From Parapedobacter koreensis (lineage in GTDB: Bacteria > Bacteroidota > Bacteroidia > Sphingobacteriales > Sphingobacteriaceae), in the NCBI RefSeq assembly GCF_900109365.1, contig NZ_FNZR01000003.1:496001-560000 (forward strand): a DNA stretch of 64,000 bases, written 5' to 3'. Shown here piece after piece: positions 27,867 through 37,493 of this stretch (the first letter of the stretch is position 1; every line of letters begins with the position of its first letter). The translations under genes were made by a program, and so were the position numbers. Under the pieces are notes generated by a model. That model saw only the letters and a list, made by a program, of their open reading frames with translations, ran no database searches and was not told the DNA's origin.

Positions 27867-30800
27867 ATGAAGCAAAAATTACGCTTAGGGGATAGCTATG
27901 CCCTTATACGATACATCAGCCTCTTGGCTATAACGATTACTATGTGTGCAGAAGCCCGCTCACAGCGCCCCGAGCCCTCGGGGCCTGTGCTGTCGGGCAT
28001 TGTGGTTGACACGGCTGGCCTGCCGATAGCAGGTGCCACCATTACCACCAAAGGCACGTCAGACAAAACAATCAGTGCCGCCAACGGTCGGTTTACTTTT
28101 TATTCAAAGGTGCCATCCGGCACGCTTATGGTGAGCTACCTCGGTCACCGAACCGCCGACGAGAAATTTGGTGAAGGGAATATCGGGCCATTTCACATTG
28201 TGCTTATCCCGAATGAAAATATGCTCGATGAGGTGGAGGTATCCACGGGCTACCAAAAGCTATCGCCGGAACGGTCTACGGGAAGCTTTGTACATGTCGA
28301 TAACGAATTGCTCAATCGAAGTTTTTCTTCGGATCTGTTGAGCAGATTGGAAGGCGTCACCAATGGGTTGCTTTTCAACCGATCGACATCGGGTACTCCG
28401 GTAGCATTGAGTGTCCGTGGGCCAAGTACTATCCACGCAGATGGTCAGCCGCTGATTATTCTGGACAATTTTGAATACAACGGCGACTTGCGAAACATCA
28501 ATCCGAACGACATAGCAAGTGTCACCGTGCTGAAAGATGCCGGTGCTTCCTCCATTTGGGGGGCAAAGGCGGGGAATGGGGTGATCGTAATCACGTCCAA
28601 AAACGGCAGGTACAACGCAGCCCCGAGGGTCACGGTCGGTACCAACGTCTCTACCACAGCAAAGCCCGATCTATTTAGCCAAATGCAGGTAAGCAGTGGC
28701 GATTTCATCGATTTAGAGTTATTCCTTTTCAATCGGGGTTATTACAACAACACGCTTACCAACAATAGTAAACCCGCTGTGTCACCGCTAGTATGGCTAT
28801 TGGCCCAAAGACGGGCAGGGCTGCTGTCTTCACAGGATTCGGCGGGTATGATAGATGCACTGCGGGGTTTGGATGTTAGAAACGATATTTCCAACTATTT
28901 GGACCGCACAGCTGTGGCACAGCAGTACACCGCTGCTATCAGCGGAGGAAGCCAACACCATAGCTACCATGCATCCGCAGGATGGGATAAGAACCTGACC
29001 AATAAGGTCGGCAATGGGTATGACAGGCTTACGCTGAATTTCAACAACACGTTTTTGTTGCTGCGCGATAAACTGGAAATCACCACAGGAGTAATCTATA
29101 CGCAGGCCAAAGATGAGGAAAACGATCCGTTCGTTCCGATCAGTTACCCATACGCGCAATTGGCGGACGCTGGCGGGCGCAGCTTGCCGATAGCCCGGTA
29201 TAACCAAGGGTTTCTGGACACGGTGGGCCAGGGCCGATTGCTGGATTGGACATATCGCCCGCTGGATGAATTGCGTCTCATGGACAATACGGTCAAAACA
29301 ACTGACCTGAAATTCAACGTGGCGACCCAATATCGGCTCACTTCGTTCCTGAAAGCCAGCCTGCGCTATCAGTACGGACGGGGTATATCCAATAGGAGGG
29401 ACCACCGAAGCCAGGCTTCTTTTTTTACGCGTGATCTGATCAACCAGTTTTCATCCATAGCGTCGAATGGCCAAGTGGCAAGGTCTGTCCCATTGGGCGG
29501 GATACTGGATTTGCGTTCAAACGAATACACCGCCCATCACCTACGGGGGCAATTGGATGTAGACAAGGCGTGGGGCATTCATTCCGTGAGCGGCATCATC
29601 GGCGGTGAGTTGAGCGACGTGGTCACACAATCGGCTGCCAATCGATTCTACGGCTACAACGAGGAGCGGGAGACGGTGGGTATCGTAGACCCCGTAAATT
29701 CATACACTAGCATGGTGACGGGGAGGTCAAACATCCGCATACCTGCTCCGCAGAATCTGGCTTACCTGACCGATAGGTTTGTGTCTTACTACGCGAATGC
29801 CAGCTATAGCTATGACAACCGCTATATCCTGTCTGCAAGCTTCCGTAGAGATGCGTCCAATCTTTTCGGGGTAGCTACTAACCAGAAATGGACGCCGCTG
29901 TGGTCTGCCGGGCTTGCTTGGAAAATCAGTGATGAGCGCTTCTATGGTGTGGATTGGCTGCCTTCCGTAAAGCTTCGTGCTACCTATGGCAAAAGCGGCA
30001 ATATAGACCGGAATGTGACGGCATTTCTCACGGCAATGGCTTTTCCCGTAAATGAATATGGCCAGCCAACGATGACCATCACCAACCCACCGAATCCCGA
30101 CCTCAAATGGGAAACCATCACAATGGTCAATACCGCCCTGGATTTTGCGCTTTTGAAATCCCATCGTGTCACCGGAAGCGTCGAATATTATTGGAAGATA
30201 GGCAAAGATTTAATGGGTGATGCCGAAATACCCTCTTCATCGGGCAGGAGCACATACCGTGGCAATACGGCAGCGATGGCTGGGCACGGATTGGATTTGA
30301 CGCTCAATACGCAAAACCTTATGGGCAAACTCAGGTGGCGTACGGATGCAATGTACAGCTATACGTGGAATAAAGTAACCGAGTACTTGGTAAAGCCAGT
30401 AAATTTGAATAGCTATATGGGTGGGGCCTTCTTGGAAGGCAAGCCGATCCGGTCTTTATTCGCTTATAGGTGGGCGGGGCTGGATCCTTCAAATGGCAAT
30501 CCGCGCGGGTATATCGGGGAGGATGTGTCAGCCGATTATTCTGCATTGGTCAATTCCACCGATTTGGGCGAACTGCTATTCGTGGGATCTGTTGTGCCAA
30601 CGCATTTTGGCAGTCTGCGCAATACGTTTGACTGGAAATCTTTTTCTTTTTCGTTCAATATTGTTTACAAATTCGGCTACTTCTTCAGGAGAAATTCACT
30701 CGACTACGCTTCGCTGTTTTCGGGTTCCTATCAGGGCAATCCGGATTTTGTGACGCGCTGGCAGCAGCCGGGGGATGAAGCCACCACTGATGTGCCGTCG

Positions 30801-31076
30801 CTGGTTTACCCAGCAAATACGATGCGTGACAATTTTTACCGGAATAGCGAAATACTTGCCATCAGCGGGAGCCATATCCGGTTGCAGGATGTACGGCTGG
30901 CATATCACATCGCCAATCGGCAAAATGGAAAATTGCCATTTGAAGGTATTCAGGTATTTGCGATGGCCAGCAATTTAGGCTTGCTATGGCGATCAAACAC
31001 GTACGGAATCGATCCCGATTCGCAGAATATTAGCCAATCCCACACCATTTCGGGAGGAATAAGGCTTGAATTTTAA
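27867..31076 (+). CDS. SusC/RagA-family TonB-linked outer-membrane transporter
   Basis: This is a 1069-aa TonB-dependent transporter with a signal peptide, an N-terminal carboxypeptidase-D-regulatory-like domain (SGIVVDTAGLPIAGATITTKG), a plug domain (near SVRGPSTIHADGQPLIILDNF and DIASVTVLKDAGASSIWGAK) and a C-terminal 22-strand barrel. The last residues GGIRLEF are typical. It pairs with the following SusD-like lipoprotein, whose start region overlaps its end by a few bases, and with a TlpA-like protein. No sigma/anti-sigma gene lies nearby. The nutrient is unknown; oligopeptides are as likely as glycans. Confidence 0.93.
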   Translation: MKQKLRLGDSYALIRYISLLAITITMCAEARSQRPEPSGPVLSGIVVDTAGLPIAGATITTKGTSDKTISAANGRFTFYSKVPSGTLMVSYLGHRTADEKFGEGNIGPFHIVLIPNENMLDEVEVSTGYQKLSPERSTGSFVHVDNELLNRSFSSDLLSRLEGVTNGLLFNRSTSGTPVALSVRGPSTIHADGQPLIILDNFEYNGDLRNINPNDIASVTVLKDAGASSIWGAKAGNGVIVITSKNGRYNAAPRVTVGTNVSTTAKPDLFSQMQVSSGDFIDLELFLFNRGYYNNTLTNNSKPAVSPLVWLLAQRRAGLLSSQDSAGMIDALRGLDVRNDISNYLDRTAVAQQYTAAISGGSQHHSYHASAGWDKNLTNKVGNGYDRLTLNFNNTFLLLRDKLEITTGVIYTQAKDEENDPFVPISYPYAQLADAGGRSLPIARYNQGFLDTVGQGRLLDWTYRPLDELRLMDNTVKTTDLKFNVATQYRLTSFLKASLRYQYGRGISNRRDHRSQASFFTRDLINQFSSIASNGQVARSVPLGGILDLRSNEYTAHHLRGQLDVDKAWGIHSVSGIIGGELSDVVTQSAANRFYGYNEERETVGIVDPVNSYTSMVTGRSNIRIPAPQNLAYLTDRFVSYYANASYSYDNRYILSASFRRDASNLFGVATNQKWTPLWSAGLAWKISDERFYGVDWLPSVKLRATYGKSGNIDRNVTAFLTAMAFPVNEYGQPTMTITNPPNPDLKWETITMVNTALDFALLKSHRVTGSVEYYWKIGKDLMGDAEIPSSSGRSTYRGNTAAMAGHGLDLTLNTQNLMGKLRWRTDAMYSYTWNKVTEYLVKPVNLNSYMGGAFLEGKPIRSLFAYRWAGLDPSNGNPRGYIGEDVSADYSALVNSTDLGELLFVGSVVPTHFGSLRNTFDWKSFSFSFNIVYKFGYFFRRNSLDYASLFSGSYQGNPDFVTRWQQPGDEATTDVPSLVYPANTMRDNFYRNSEILAISGSHIRLQDVRLAYHIANRQNGKLPFEGIQVFAMASNLGLLWRSNTYGIDPDSQNISQSHTISGGIRLEF

Positions 31077-31086
31077 TGATAGAAAA

Positions 31087-32475
31087 ATGATGAAAACAAC
31101 ATTAGTAATACGATACATCGCGGTCGTTTGTGTGGCTTTCACTGCCTCATGCAGCGACTATCTTGATGCCGTGCCCGACCGCTCACTGTCGGTATTGACC
31201 AAAATCAGCGAATACCAACAACTATTGGATAATGCGCAGATTTATATCAATGCGCCGGGCATTGCTGAAATAGGGACGGACGACCTCTACCTGACCAATG
31301 ATATGTGGCTGGCAACTTGGGTATTGCCGAGGAATGCATACGTATGGGCAGCTGATTTTTACGAGGGTAATACTGCGGTAGGCTATACGTCCGACTGGAC
31401 GTATCCATACGAAACCATTTACTACACCAATGTCGTGTTGGATGGATTGCGACGGCTGGAAGTAAGCAGCGCCGAATCGGACGAATACAATGAAGTGAAA
31501 GGACATGCCCTCTTTCTCAGGGCACTGCACCATTATTTTCTCCAGGAAATATTTGGACAGCCGTACCGTCCTGAATCGGCATCAGCTGATCTGGGAATCC
31601 CGCTTAAGCTGTCGTCTGAGCTATCCCAAACTCTTTATAGGGCTACGGTGCAGGAGACCTTTGGCCAAATCGTACGTGATTTGCAAGAAGCACTTGCCTT
31701 GCTGCCCGAAAACTACCAAACTGCAAATATGTTCCGTGCGTCGAAGGCGGCAACCCACGCATTATTAAGCCGGGTATACCTGACCCTGCAGGATTACGAA
31801 AAGTCGCTCGACCATGCCGACGCTTGCTTAGGCATGTACGATGTATTGCTTGACTTCAATGATTTAGCTCCGTCGTATAATCTGCCGTCACCGCATAATG
31901 CCGAGGTGTTGTTTAAGATAAGGCAGGTCGGACATTTGCCCGGATTGAATCCCATTATCGATCCGGGGCTTTATGCATCCTACAGTGATGACGACCTTCG
32001 CAAAAACACGTTCTTTCAACTACAAGAATCGTCCGGTACGCCAAGAATCAAGACCTTATATTCTGGAGGTACCACCCCGATGTCCGGACTCGCAACGGAC
32101 GAGGTGTACCTCAATAGCGCCGAATGCCGTGCGCGGATGGGCGATAGCGATGGCGCGATGCGGGATCTCAACAAGTTGCTTGAACATCGGTATGCCGCCG
32201 GGAGTTTCGACCCCGTTGCGGCCGTCTCTCCCGATGAGGTACTTCGCAAGGTACTGCTCGAACGTAGAAAAGAATTGGTCTTCCGAGGAACCCGGTGGAC
32301 GGACCTGCGCAGGTTGAACCAAGACCCTGCCTACGCCGTGACGTTGACAAGAACGCTGGACGGCACGGAATATCGACTGCCGCCCAATAGTTCCAACTAT
32401 ACCTATCCGATTCCCCTTAATGAGATTGTGATGAATGGTTTTCCTCAAAACGAACGCAATGAGACGTCTAATTAA
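31087..32475 (+). CDS. RagB/SusD-family surface lipoprotein
   Basis: This 462-aa substrate-binding lipoprotein forms the lid of the SusC channel. The signal peptide ends in a lipobox with Cys22 (AFTASCSDYL). TPR-like helices follow (ALHHYFLQEIFGQPY, ATHALLSRVYLTLQDYEKSL). The C-terminal VLLERRKELVFRGTRWTDLRRL is the family hallmark. The start at 31087 puts the signal peptide at the N-terminus; the frame is open back to 31066 inside susC. The next gene overlaps its end by 17 nt. Confidence 0.92.
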   Translation: MMKTTLVIRYIAVVCVAFTASCSDYLDAVPDRSLSVLTKISEYQQLLDNAQIYINAPGIAEIGTDDLYLTNDMWLATWVLPRNAYVWAADFYEGNTAVGYTSDWTYPYETIYYTNVVLDGLRRLEVSSAESDEYNEVKGHALFLRALHHYFLQEIFGQPYRPESASADLGIPLKLSSELSQTLYRATVQETFGQIVRDLQEALALLPENYQTANMFRASKAATHALLSRVYLTLQDYEKSLDHADACLGMYDVLLDFNDLAPSYNLPSPHNAEVLFKIRQVGHLPGLNPIIDPGLYASYSDDDLRKNTFFQLQESSGTPRIKTLYSGGTTPMSGLATDEVYLNSAECRARMGDSDGAMRDLNKLLEHRYAAGSFDPVAAVSPDEVLRKVLLERRKELVFRGTRWTDLRRLNQDPAYAVTLTRTLDGTEYRLPPNSSNYTYPIPLNEIVMNGFPQNERNETSN

Positions 32476-33946
32476 CAATAGGTTACATACTTGGATGCTG
32501 CTGTCTTTGGTCATCATCACCTGTCAGGCAATGGCATCAGAAAGCGTGCGTGAGCCGATAACCATTGAATTGAAATTTGCTGATAGTGCTTTTGGCAATG
32601 AACGGTTCGTGTTGAAATATTGGCATCAGCTTGTAGGTGTTTCTACTTCTTCTTTTGTGGTGCATGATGAAGTTGTAGGGGTCAGAACGGATGCAGGCAA
32701 TTTTCGGTTCAGGGTATATCCAAGCAGTGATCAGGGGTATTTTAGCCTGGGTAAAGAAAAGGATGGATATTTCGAGCACTTACTGTATCACTATCTGGTC
32801 GAATCAGGAGATAGCGTCCTCGTTGTAATGAATGAAAGCAACGCCTTCGATGAGGTCTACATACAGAAGCAATGGAGTACATATTATGATGGATTTCGGA
32901 ATTTCAAGTCTTATCGGCCATCTTTTTTTGGCAACGGGTCAGCAAAATACCAATGCAGATACAGTACCGATAGTTTGTCGTTGCGCTTGAGCGACGGCAA
33001 AGAAGATAAGAGCCGGGACGAGTCTTTAGCCATTCTCGCTGGATATGCGGATAAGATTGCACCGCATACTTATGAACGATTAAGGGCGGATATCGTGGGG
33101 AAAAATTTGCTGGAAAAATACCGGATGTTTAGTTGGGACGTTTTATCGCTGGCTAAAAAAAAGAATGGTTACGCAACCATAAAACAAATCCACGAAATGG
33201 GTTTCACCAAAAACAGTCAAGATAGCGCCTGGATAAACGTTGCCGTAAATTCGCCATTTTACTTGGAAAGCATGCTGGTGGGATTGCCCTACGCGATGAT
33301 TACGGATAGTATGCCGACCCCTGAACGGATGCTTAAACAAATAGACGGCGGGTATAGCGGTTTGATAAAAGATAGATTACTCTGCCTATTGCTACTGACG
33401 TACCGGGATAGATTTGAAAGCCAAGCCACGGTCTACCGTCAGATTCAGCGTGTGGTGAGGAATGAAGGGTTGCAGAAGATGTTGCATAGTTATTCACAAA
33501 AATTCCTTCAGGGCGCTCCGGCCTTCCCTTTTGAATTGGAAGATGCCGACGGCAAATTAATAAAGCTGGCGGACTTGGAAGGCAAATTGCTTTTGCTGGA
33601 TTTTTGGTTTACCGGCTGCTCCGGTTGCAGTCATTTTTTTATGGAAACATTGTCAACTATCGAAGAAGAGTTTCGGGGAGACAACCGCTTTGAAGTGATT
33701 TCGATTTCCATTGACCAGGACAGAAAACGGTGGCTTAACAGCGTCGATAGTAAACGTTATACATCGGAAGAAGCAATCAACGTGTATACGAATGGCGATG
33801 GCTCAGCTCATGAATTGATTAAATTTTACAACATCGAAAGTTATCCTACTATCGTCATCATTGACAATAAGGGAAGGTTGTATGGCATCTATCATCAAGG
33901 ACAGGTATCAAATGCCACAATTCGGGCGATGTTGGATCCCGTGTAA
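32459..33946 (+). CDS. TlpA-like thioredoxin-domain protein of the SusCD operon
   Basis: This 495-aa protein is exported (signal peptide about 1-26) and has a long N-terminal region of unknown fold and a C-terminal TlpA/AhpC-type thioredoxin domain (about 355-495). The redox motif is C387-S-G-C390, within LLDFWFTGCSGCSHFFMET, and a cis-proline region (ESYPTIVIID) follows. Such proteins often follow SusCD in Sphingobacteria and probably handle disulfides at the cell surface or in the periplasm. The start at 32459 overlaps the susD-like stop, suggesting coupling. Confidence 0.82.
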   Translation: MRRLINNRLHTWMLLSLVIITCQAMASESVREPITIELKFADSAFGNERFVLKYWHQLVGVSTSSFVVHDEVVGVRTDAGNFRFRVYPSSDQGYFSLGKEKDGYFEHLLYHYLVESGDSVLVVMNESNAFDEVYIQKQWSTYYDGFRNFKSYRPSFFGNGSAKYQCRYSTDSLSLRLSDGKEDKSRDESLAILAGYADKIAPHTYERLRADIVGKNLLEKYRMFSWDVLSLAKKKNGYATIKQIHEMGFTKNSQDSAWINVAVNSPFYLESMLVGLPYAMITDSMPTPERMLKQIDGGYSGLIKDRLLCLLLLTYRDRFESQATVYRQIQRVVRNEGLQKMLHSYSQKFLQGAPAFPFELEDADGKLIKLADLEGKLLLLDFWFTGCSGCSHFFMETLSTIEEEFRGDNRFEVISISIDQDRKRWLNSVDSKRYTSEEAINVYTNGDGSAHELIKFYNIESYPTIVIIDNKGRLYGIYHQGQVSNATIRAMLDPV

Positions 33947-33956
33947 TTGGATATAA

Positions 33957-33996
33957 TAAAAGAGGGGAGTCCAATCAAGTGGAGTCCCCATCTTTT
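33957..33996. terminator. Bidirectional terminator between the SusCD operon and the DUF6520 gene
   Basis: The arms ggggagtcca (33964-33973) and tggagtcccc (33980-33989) pair with one mismatch, flanked by A-rich and T-rich runs, between two convergent genes. Confidence 0.75.
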
Positions 33997-34029
33997 GCAG
34001 AAGACCAAAATAAGCAACGTTTGAATAGA

Positions 34030-34356
34030 CTACCTGGCGGGAGGCGTGTAAGGCCCGAGGCCACTCGTGGTTGCGTTTTCTTTGAGCACAAACAACTCGC
34101 CTCCTTCTTCAATGATGTCGTCTGAATCAAACGTAGCGGTGCAGGGCGGTGCGGTCGGGTTGCCGCCGCAGCTATGCCCTGTTTCTGCTTCATCATTTGA
34201 CAACCGCCACCTTCCATTCGCTTGGTCATCCTGCTCAATGGGATAAGTGACCATCACCTTGCTTTTTTGCTTTGGGGTAAAGGCGTAGGTCAGGAAAGCA
34301 ATCGTTAATACACCAACCAACGCAAATAGGTTCCATTTTTTTAATAACTTAACCAT
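34030..34356 (-). CDS. DUF6520-type small secreted peptide, last gene of the HTTM operon
   Basis: This 108-aa protein has a signal-like N-terminal helix (LFALVGVLTIAFLTYAFTP). The short mature part holds two cysteines about 9 residues apart (HSCGGNPTAPPCTATFD) and an acidic stretch. It resembles the DUF6520 family of small Bacteroidota exported proteins. It overlaps the upstream 86-aa gene by 16 nt, so it is part of the tightly coupled operon. A cysteine-bearing secreted peptide at the end of an HTTM operon makes it a candidate product or substrate of that system. Confidence 0.6.
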   Translation of the reverse strand: MVKLLKKWNLFALVGVLTIAFLTYAFTPKQKSKVMVTYPIEQDDQANGRWRLSNDEAETGHSCGGNPTAPPCTATFDSDDIIEEGGELFVLKENATTSGLGPYTPPAR

Positions 34357-34601
34357 AATCGTGTTTGATTTCTGGAAGCAAGCGCTTCCTGGTTTTCCTC
34401 CGTTCGGACCTGGGGGTCATATCCTACTTGGAACGTTTTCTTTTTTTCTAATGGCAGGGGAGACCCTTGGCCCTGCATGATGATGGTATCCTGTTTTCTA
34501 TTTACTAGTTGTGTTTTGCACAAAAATAGGCCATCATTGGGCTCGTAAATGGAGCATATCCGAACCAACGATGTAATGGAAAACCGAATAGGAGGGGTCA
34601 T
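34341..34601 (-). CDS. 86-aa hypothetical protein, coupled to the AraC gene
   Basis: This is a small soluble protein beginning MTPPIRFSITSLVRICSIYE. It is not recognised. It is supported by position rather than homology: its ATG overlaps the AraC stop as ATGA (34598-34601), and its end overlaps the start of the DUF6520 gene by 16 nt. That is the same tight style as the rest of the operon. The three cysteines are not in a known motif. Confidence 0.45.
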   Translation of the reverse strand: MTPPIRFSITSLVRICSIYEPNDGLFLCKTQLVNRKQDTIIMQGQGSPLPLEKKKTFQVGYDPQVRTEENQEALASRNQTRLWLSY

Positions 34602-35590
34602 AAAGCCTTGGTCTCGCGCGGATAGCATTTGAAAAACTTTTTGTACTGTTTATTGAAATCGTGCAGCGCGCTGAAACCGACGGCATACGCTACTTGAGTG
34701 TACGTGTACCTGCCTGTAAGAATCAAATCCCGGGCGTGCCGCAATCGTATTGCCATGATGAATGCTTGGGGAGAGGTGCCATAATACCGACGGTGTATCC
34801 GTAGCAGGTACGACTCCGAGACGCCGCTGCGCTCTACGACTTCGTCCACCCGAGGGATGGAGCCTTTCTTGATTTCATTGATGATATATGCTCGTACGTT
34901 ATGCAACAAGTTAAGCGTCTTTGTACTGCCTTGCGGCTGCTCGCGTAGCGCATCCATGCAGCAATCGATCAGCGCGGCCACCGCTTCATAAAGCCGGAGA
35001 TCCATCGTGAGCGGCCGAAGGAGGGGAAGCCGAAGCAATTTTTGCCAAAGGATGCGTGGAACATGGCCAAAGGGCAGGACGCGGGTAGGATAGGGGCTTG
35101 GGCCTTGGCTTTTTAGTTGGAGAAGGAGGGGGCGGATAGGGATAAATGCCGCGTCGCTGATATAGCGCAGGAGCATCCGCTTATTGGTGGTCCAAAGGTA
35201 TATGATGGTGATACCGCGGGGCACAGATACCATGTATACACCGCGGGGTGCGTATATGAGTGTGTACGTTTCGGCGTGCAGCGAAAGTGCAGTGACATCG
35301 TCGTCCTGCTCGCGGAGGGTAAATCGACCTTCGCTCACGTAGCATCCATGCAAGTCAGCATGGGTGCATGTGATGGGAAATGACAGGGGGAGATGAGCAT
35401 GGATTTCATGCACGGCGATGAACATATCCTTGGCATCGTGAAAGCTATATGCAAGATCAAACGCTTCACCTGAAAGGTAATGCCGATCATGCGCACAACG
35501 CAGCGTTGCAGAAGGCACAAAAGGGGGCTCGGCAGTAGTGGCGGTGGCCGGGTATGCATGCCGGATATGGTACCTGACCGGTTCATGCAT
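34598..35590 (-). CDS. AraC-family transcriptional regulator
   Basis: This 330-aa regulator has a C-terminal AraC/XylS double helix-turn-helix (about 230-325), with RVDEVVERSGVSESYLLRIH and YTQVAYAVGFSALHDFNKQY. The N-terminal ligand domain is poorly conserved and rich in His and Tyr. It is encoded inside the HTTM operon, with its start (35590) overlapping the HTTM stop by 8 nt, so it probably feeds back on this locus. A longer start at 35638 would run deep into the HTTM gene and is less likely. Confidence 0.82.
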   Translation of the reverse strand: MHEPVRYHIRHAYPATATTAEPPFVPSATLRCAHDRHYLSGEAFDLAYSFHDAKDMFIAVHEIHAHLPLSFPITCTHADLHGCYVSEGRFTLREQDDDVTALSLHAETYTLIYAPRGVYMVSVPRGITIIYLWTTNKRMLLRYISDAAFIPIRPLLLQLKSQGPSPYPTRVLPFGHVPRILWQKLLRLPLLRPLTMDLRLYEAVAALIDCCMDALREQPQGSTKTLNLLHNVRAYIINEIKKGSIPRVDEVVERSGVSESYLLRIHRRYYGTSPQAFIMAIRLRHARDLILTGRYTYTQVAYAVGFSALHDFNKQYKKFFKCYPRETKAL

Positions 35591-36497
35591 CTGCACTTTG
35601 GTTTGTATCCGCGTGATCTGCCGGGGCAGGGGTTTCACGGCCTGAGGCAGATACGCGGAGGGGTTTGACCATAGGAGATGTACTGGTTTGCTGATTGTTC
35701 ACAGGAAGATAGGGGTAGTGGAAAGCCACCACGTTGAGCAGTATCATCAACGCAGAGAAGAAATGTAAGCCCATCGCCAATGCGATGCCGGTATGGAGCG
35801 CCACAGTGGCCCACAGGCACAGCCTGCGGGTACGGGGTAGCCAAATGAGTACGGGGTAGCAGAGTTCCAATAGTACCACCAGCCAACCGGCCGCCACCCA
35901 CCAGGGAGTAGGAATACCTTTGGCCAGTTCGGTGGCAATGACGGGCAGATAACCCGGCTGCATGATGGCTTTCCACAACGCTTCGCCCGTCCACCAGGTA
36001 GTGCCGAAGGCCTTGTTGATGCCGGCAACGGCGTATACTACGCAGAGATGCAGTTGGATTGTCCGCAAGAGCAGGCTATGCCATGGGATTAGGGTTCTCT
36101 CCGATGGGGCAATCGCGGCATAAAACAGGGCACTGCAAGCGAGGTAGTCAAACCCGTAGCTGAATAGCGGATTGCTTAGAAATGTCAGTTGATGAAGGAG
36201 CAGGAGCAGCACCACCGCGATACGTGGGTAAAAACCGATGATAACCGCAACACAGAGCAGTATATAAGCCAGGGGTGCTACATCTTGCGATCCCGACCCG
36301 AGTGGCAATAGCGCCTTGCCTTGTTTCAACGCCAGCAACGGTGCATCCACGAAACGGTCTGCACCGTAAAGTATGGCAAAATCAGGCCATAATAATAGTT
36401 GTGCAGCAAGCAGGAGCGCACTTATTCCAATACGCAATATCGGTACCCAATGGTGCGATCCGGAAAAGCCAAATAAGAAACGATCAGGGTGCGTCAT
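35583..36497 (-). CDS. HTTM-domain (SdpB/gamma-carboxylase-like) membrane protein
   Basis: This 304-aa inner-membrane protein has about eight TM helices. The stretch IQLHLCVVYAVAGINKAFG followed by WWTGEALWKAI is the core of the HTTM family, which includes vitamin-K-dependent gamma-carboxylase relatives and SdpB of the Bacillus sporulation-delaying peptide system. Its ATG overlaps the stop of the upstream 201-aa gene as ATGA. With a single-pass partner upstream and small secreted proteins at both ends of the operon, a role in peptide maturation is plausible but not proven. Confidence 0.72.
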   Translation of the reverse strand: MTHPDRFLFGFSGSHHWVPILRIGISALLLAAQLLLWPDFAILYGADRFVDAPLLALKQGKALLPLGSGSQDVAPLAYILLCVAVIIGFYPRIAVVLLLLLHQLTFLSNPLFSYGFDYLACSALFYAAIAPSERTLIPWHSLLLRTIQLHLCVVYAVAGINKAFGTTWWTGEALWKAIMQPGYLPVIATELAKGIPTPWWVAAGWLVVLLELCYPVLIWLPRTRRLCLWATVALHTGIALAMGLHFFSALMILLNVVAFHYPYLPVNNQQTSTSPMVKPLRVSASGRETPAPADHADTNQSADA

Positions 36498-37099
36498 GGC
36501 AGCGGTGCTTTCCGTATGGTATCGGTGAGCAGCGTGTATAGCGAAAGGAGCGGCTCATTAGATGACGCACCCAACGACCGTATGGCATACGCGCTGACCC
36601 GTAGGGTACGCGTATGGCAACAGGTATCTGGAAGGAGTGTGGACGCCATGTTTCGAGCCACGGCCCGGGCAAAACGTTTGTCGGGGTGGTCGTCCGGTGT
36701 ATTGGGGAGCAGCTCTTGGAAAAGCTCCAAGAAATTTTGGTAACGGAGGTAACCTTCCACACCGGAAATCGGTGGATGATATACCATGCTGCGTTCGCCA
36801 CCGTCACTATCTGCACAGGCTACTTCATAGCGGTAAAAGCTGCCTACCTGCGGAGCGAAGAAAGTATAGCCGGTGTTCAATCCGGTGAGGCGGGCATATT
36901 TATGGATAGTTGGATAAAGGGCTACCTGCCTCGTGGCTTGCAAAAGGGGGGCAGCCCACCGGCTATCGCCATTGGTAGCTACACCCCGATACCACCCCTC
37001 AAGCGATGCCCATGCATTATACACACCCATCACGCTAAGATGAAAGGCAATACAAAGGATGTAAATCCGCTGGTACCAACCAAGATGTCTACTCACCAT
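36494..37099 (-). CDS. Single-pass membrane protein, SdpA-like partner of the HTTM protein
   Basis: This 201-aa protein has one N-terminal TM helix (about 10-30, YQRIYILCIAFHLSVMGVY) and an extracytoplasmic domain with NTGYTFFAPQVGSFYRYEVA. The Y-x-FF-x-P pattern is common in small partners of HTTM proteins and recalls SdpA, but overall similarity cannot be judged here. Cysteines at CADSD and CCHTR could form a disulfide. It overlaps the upstream small gene by 11 nt and the HTTM gene by 4 nt. Confidence 0.55.
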   Translation of the reverse strand: MVSRHLGWYQRIYILCIAFHLSVMGVYNAWASLEGWYRGVATNGDSRWAAPLLQATRQVALYPTIHKYARLTGLNTGYTFFAPQVGSFYRYEVACADSDGGERSMVYHPPISGVEGYLRYQNFLELFQELLPNTPDDHPDKRFARAVARNMASTLLPDTCCHTRTLRVSAYAIRSLGASSNEPLLSLYTLLTDTIRKAPLP

Positions 37100-37322
37100 A
37101 CCGGCTCAGGATTTGTTGGTACTCGATGAACGTCGTTTCCTCGGGCAATGGCCCCCACGCAATACGGCGATCAAAGATGCGCTTAGGTTCTTTGGGTTTG
37201 TCTTCATCGGCTACGGATGATCTGGTTGCTACGTAAGGCATTGCGGGTGCCCCGGCCATGACAGCTGCAGACACCAATAAAACAACCAGCACGATGGGCA
37301 GAAATAATGCAGTCTTTTTCAT
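37089..37322 (-). CDS. 77-aa exported protein, first gene of the HTTM operon
   Basis: This is a small protein with a clear signal sequence (MKKTALFLPIVLVVLLVSAA, likely cleaved after AGA). The mature part is short and charged: DEDKPKEPKRIFDRRIAWG, then EETTFIEYQQILSRYGE. The start at 37322 was chosen for the signal peptide over an in-frame ATG at 37379. It could be the precursor handled by the HTTM pair or an immunity-like small membrane protein. Not recognised. Confidence 0.55.
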   Translation of the reverse strand: MKKTALFLPIVLVVLLVSAAVMAGAPAMPYVATRSSVADEDKPKEPKRIFDRRIAWGPLPEETTFIEYQQILSRYGE

Positions 37323-37493
37323 TTTACTATGTGTTGATAGTCTGCTAAAATTGGCCAATGCCATCCGGCTGGGCAACAAGCTCGTGACATAGGATATACT
37401 TCACTGGAAATTTGGCAGGATTTGCTTGACATGCATTTTACGGTATTAGGAAAATTGGTATCTTTAGCCGTCATTCAACAACCCATTCTGCCC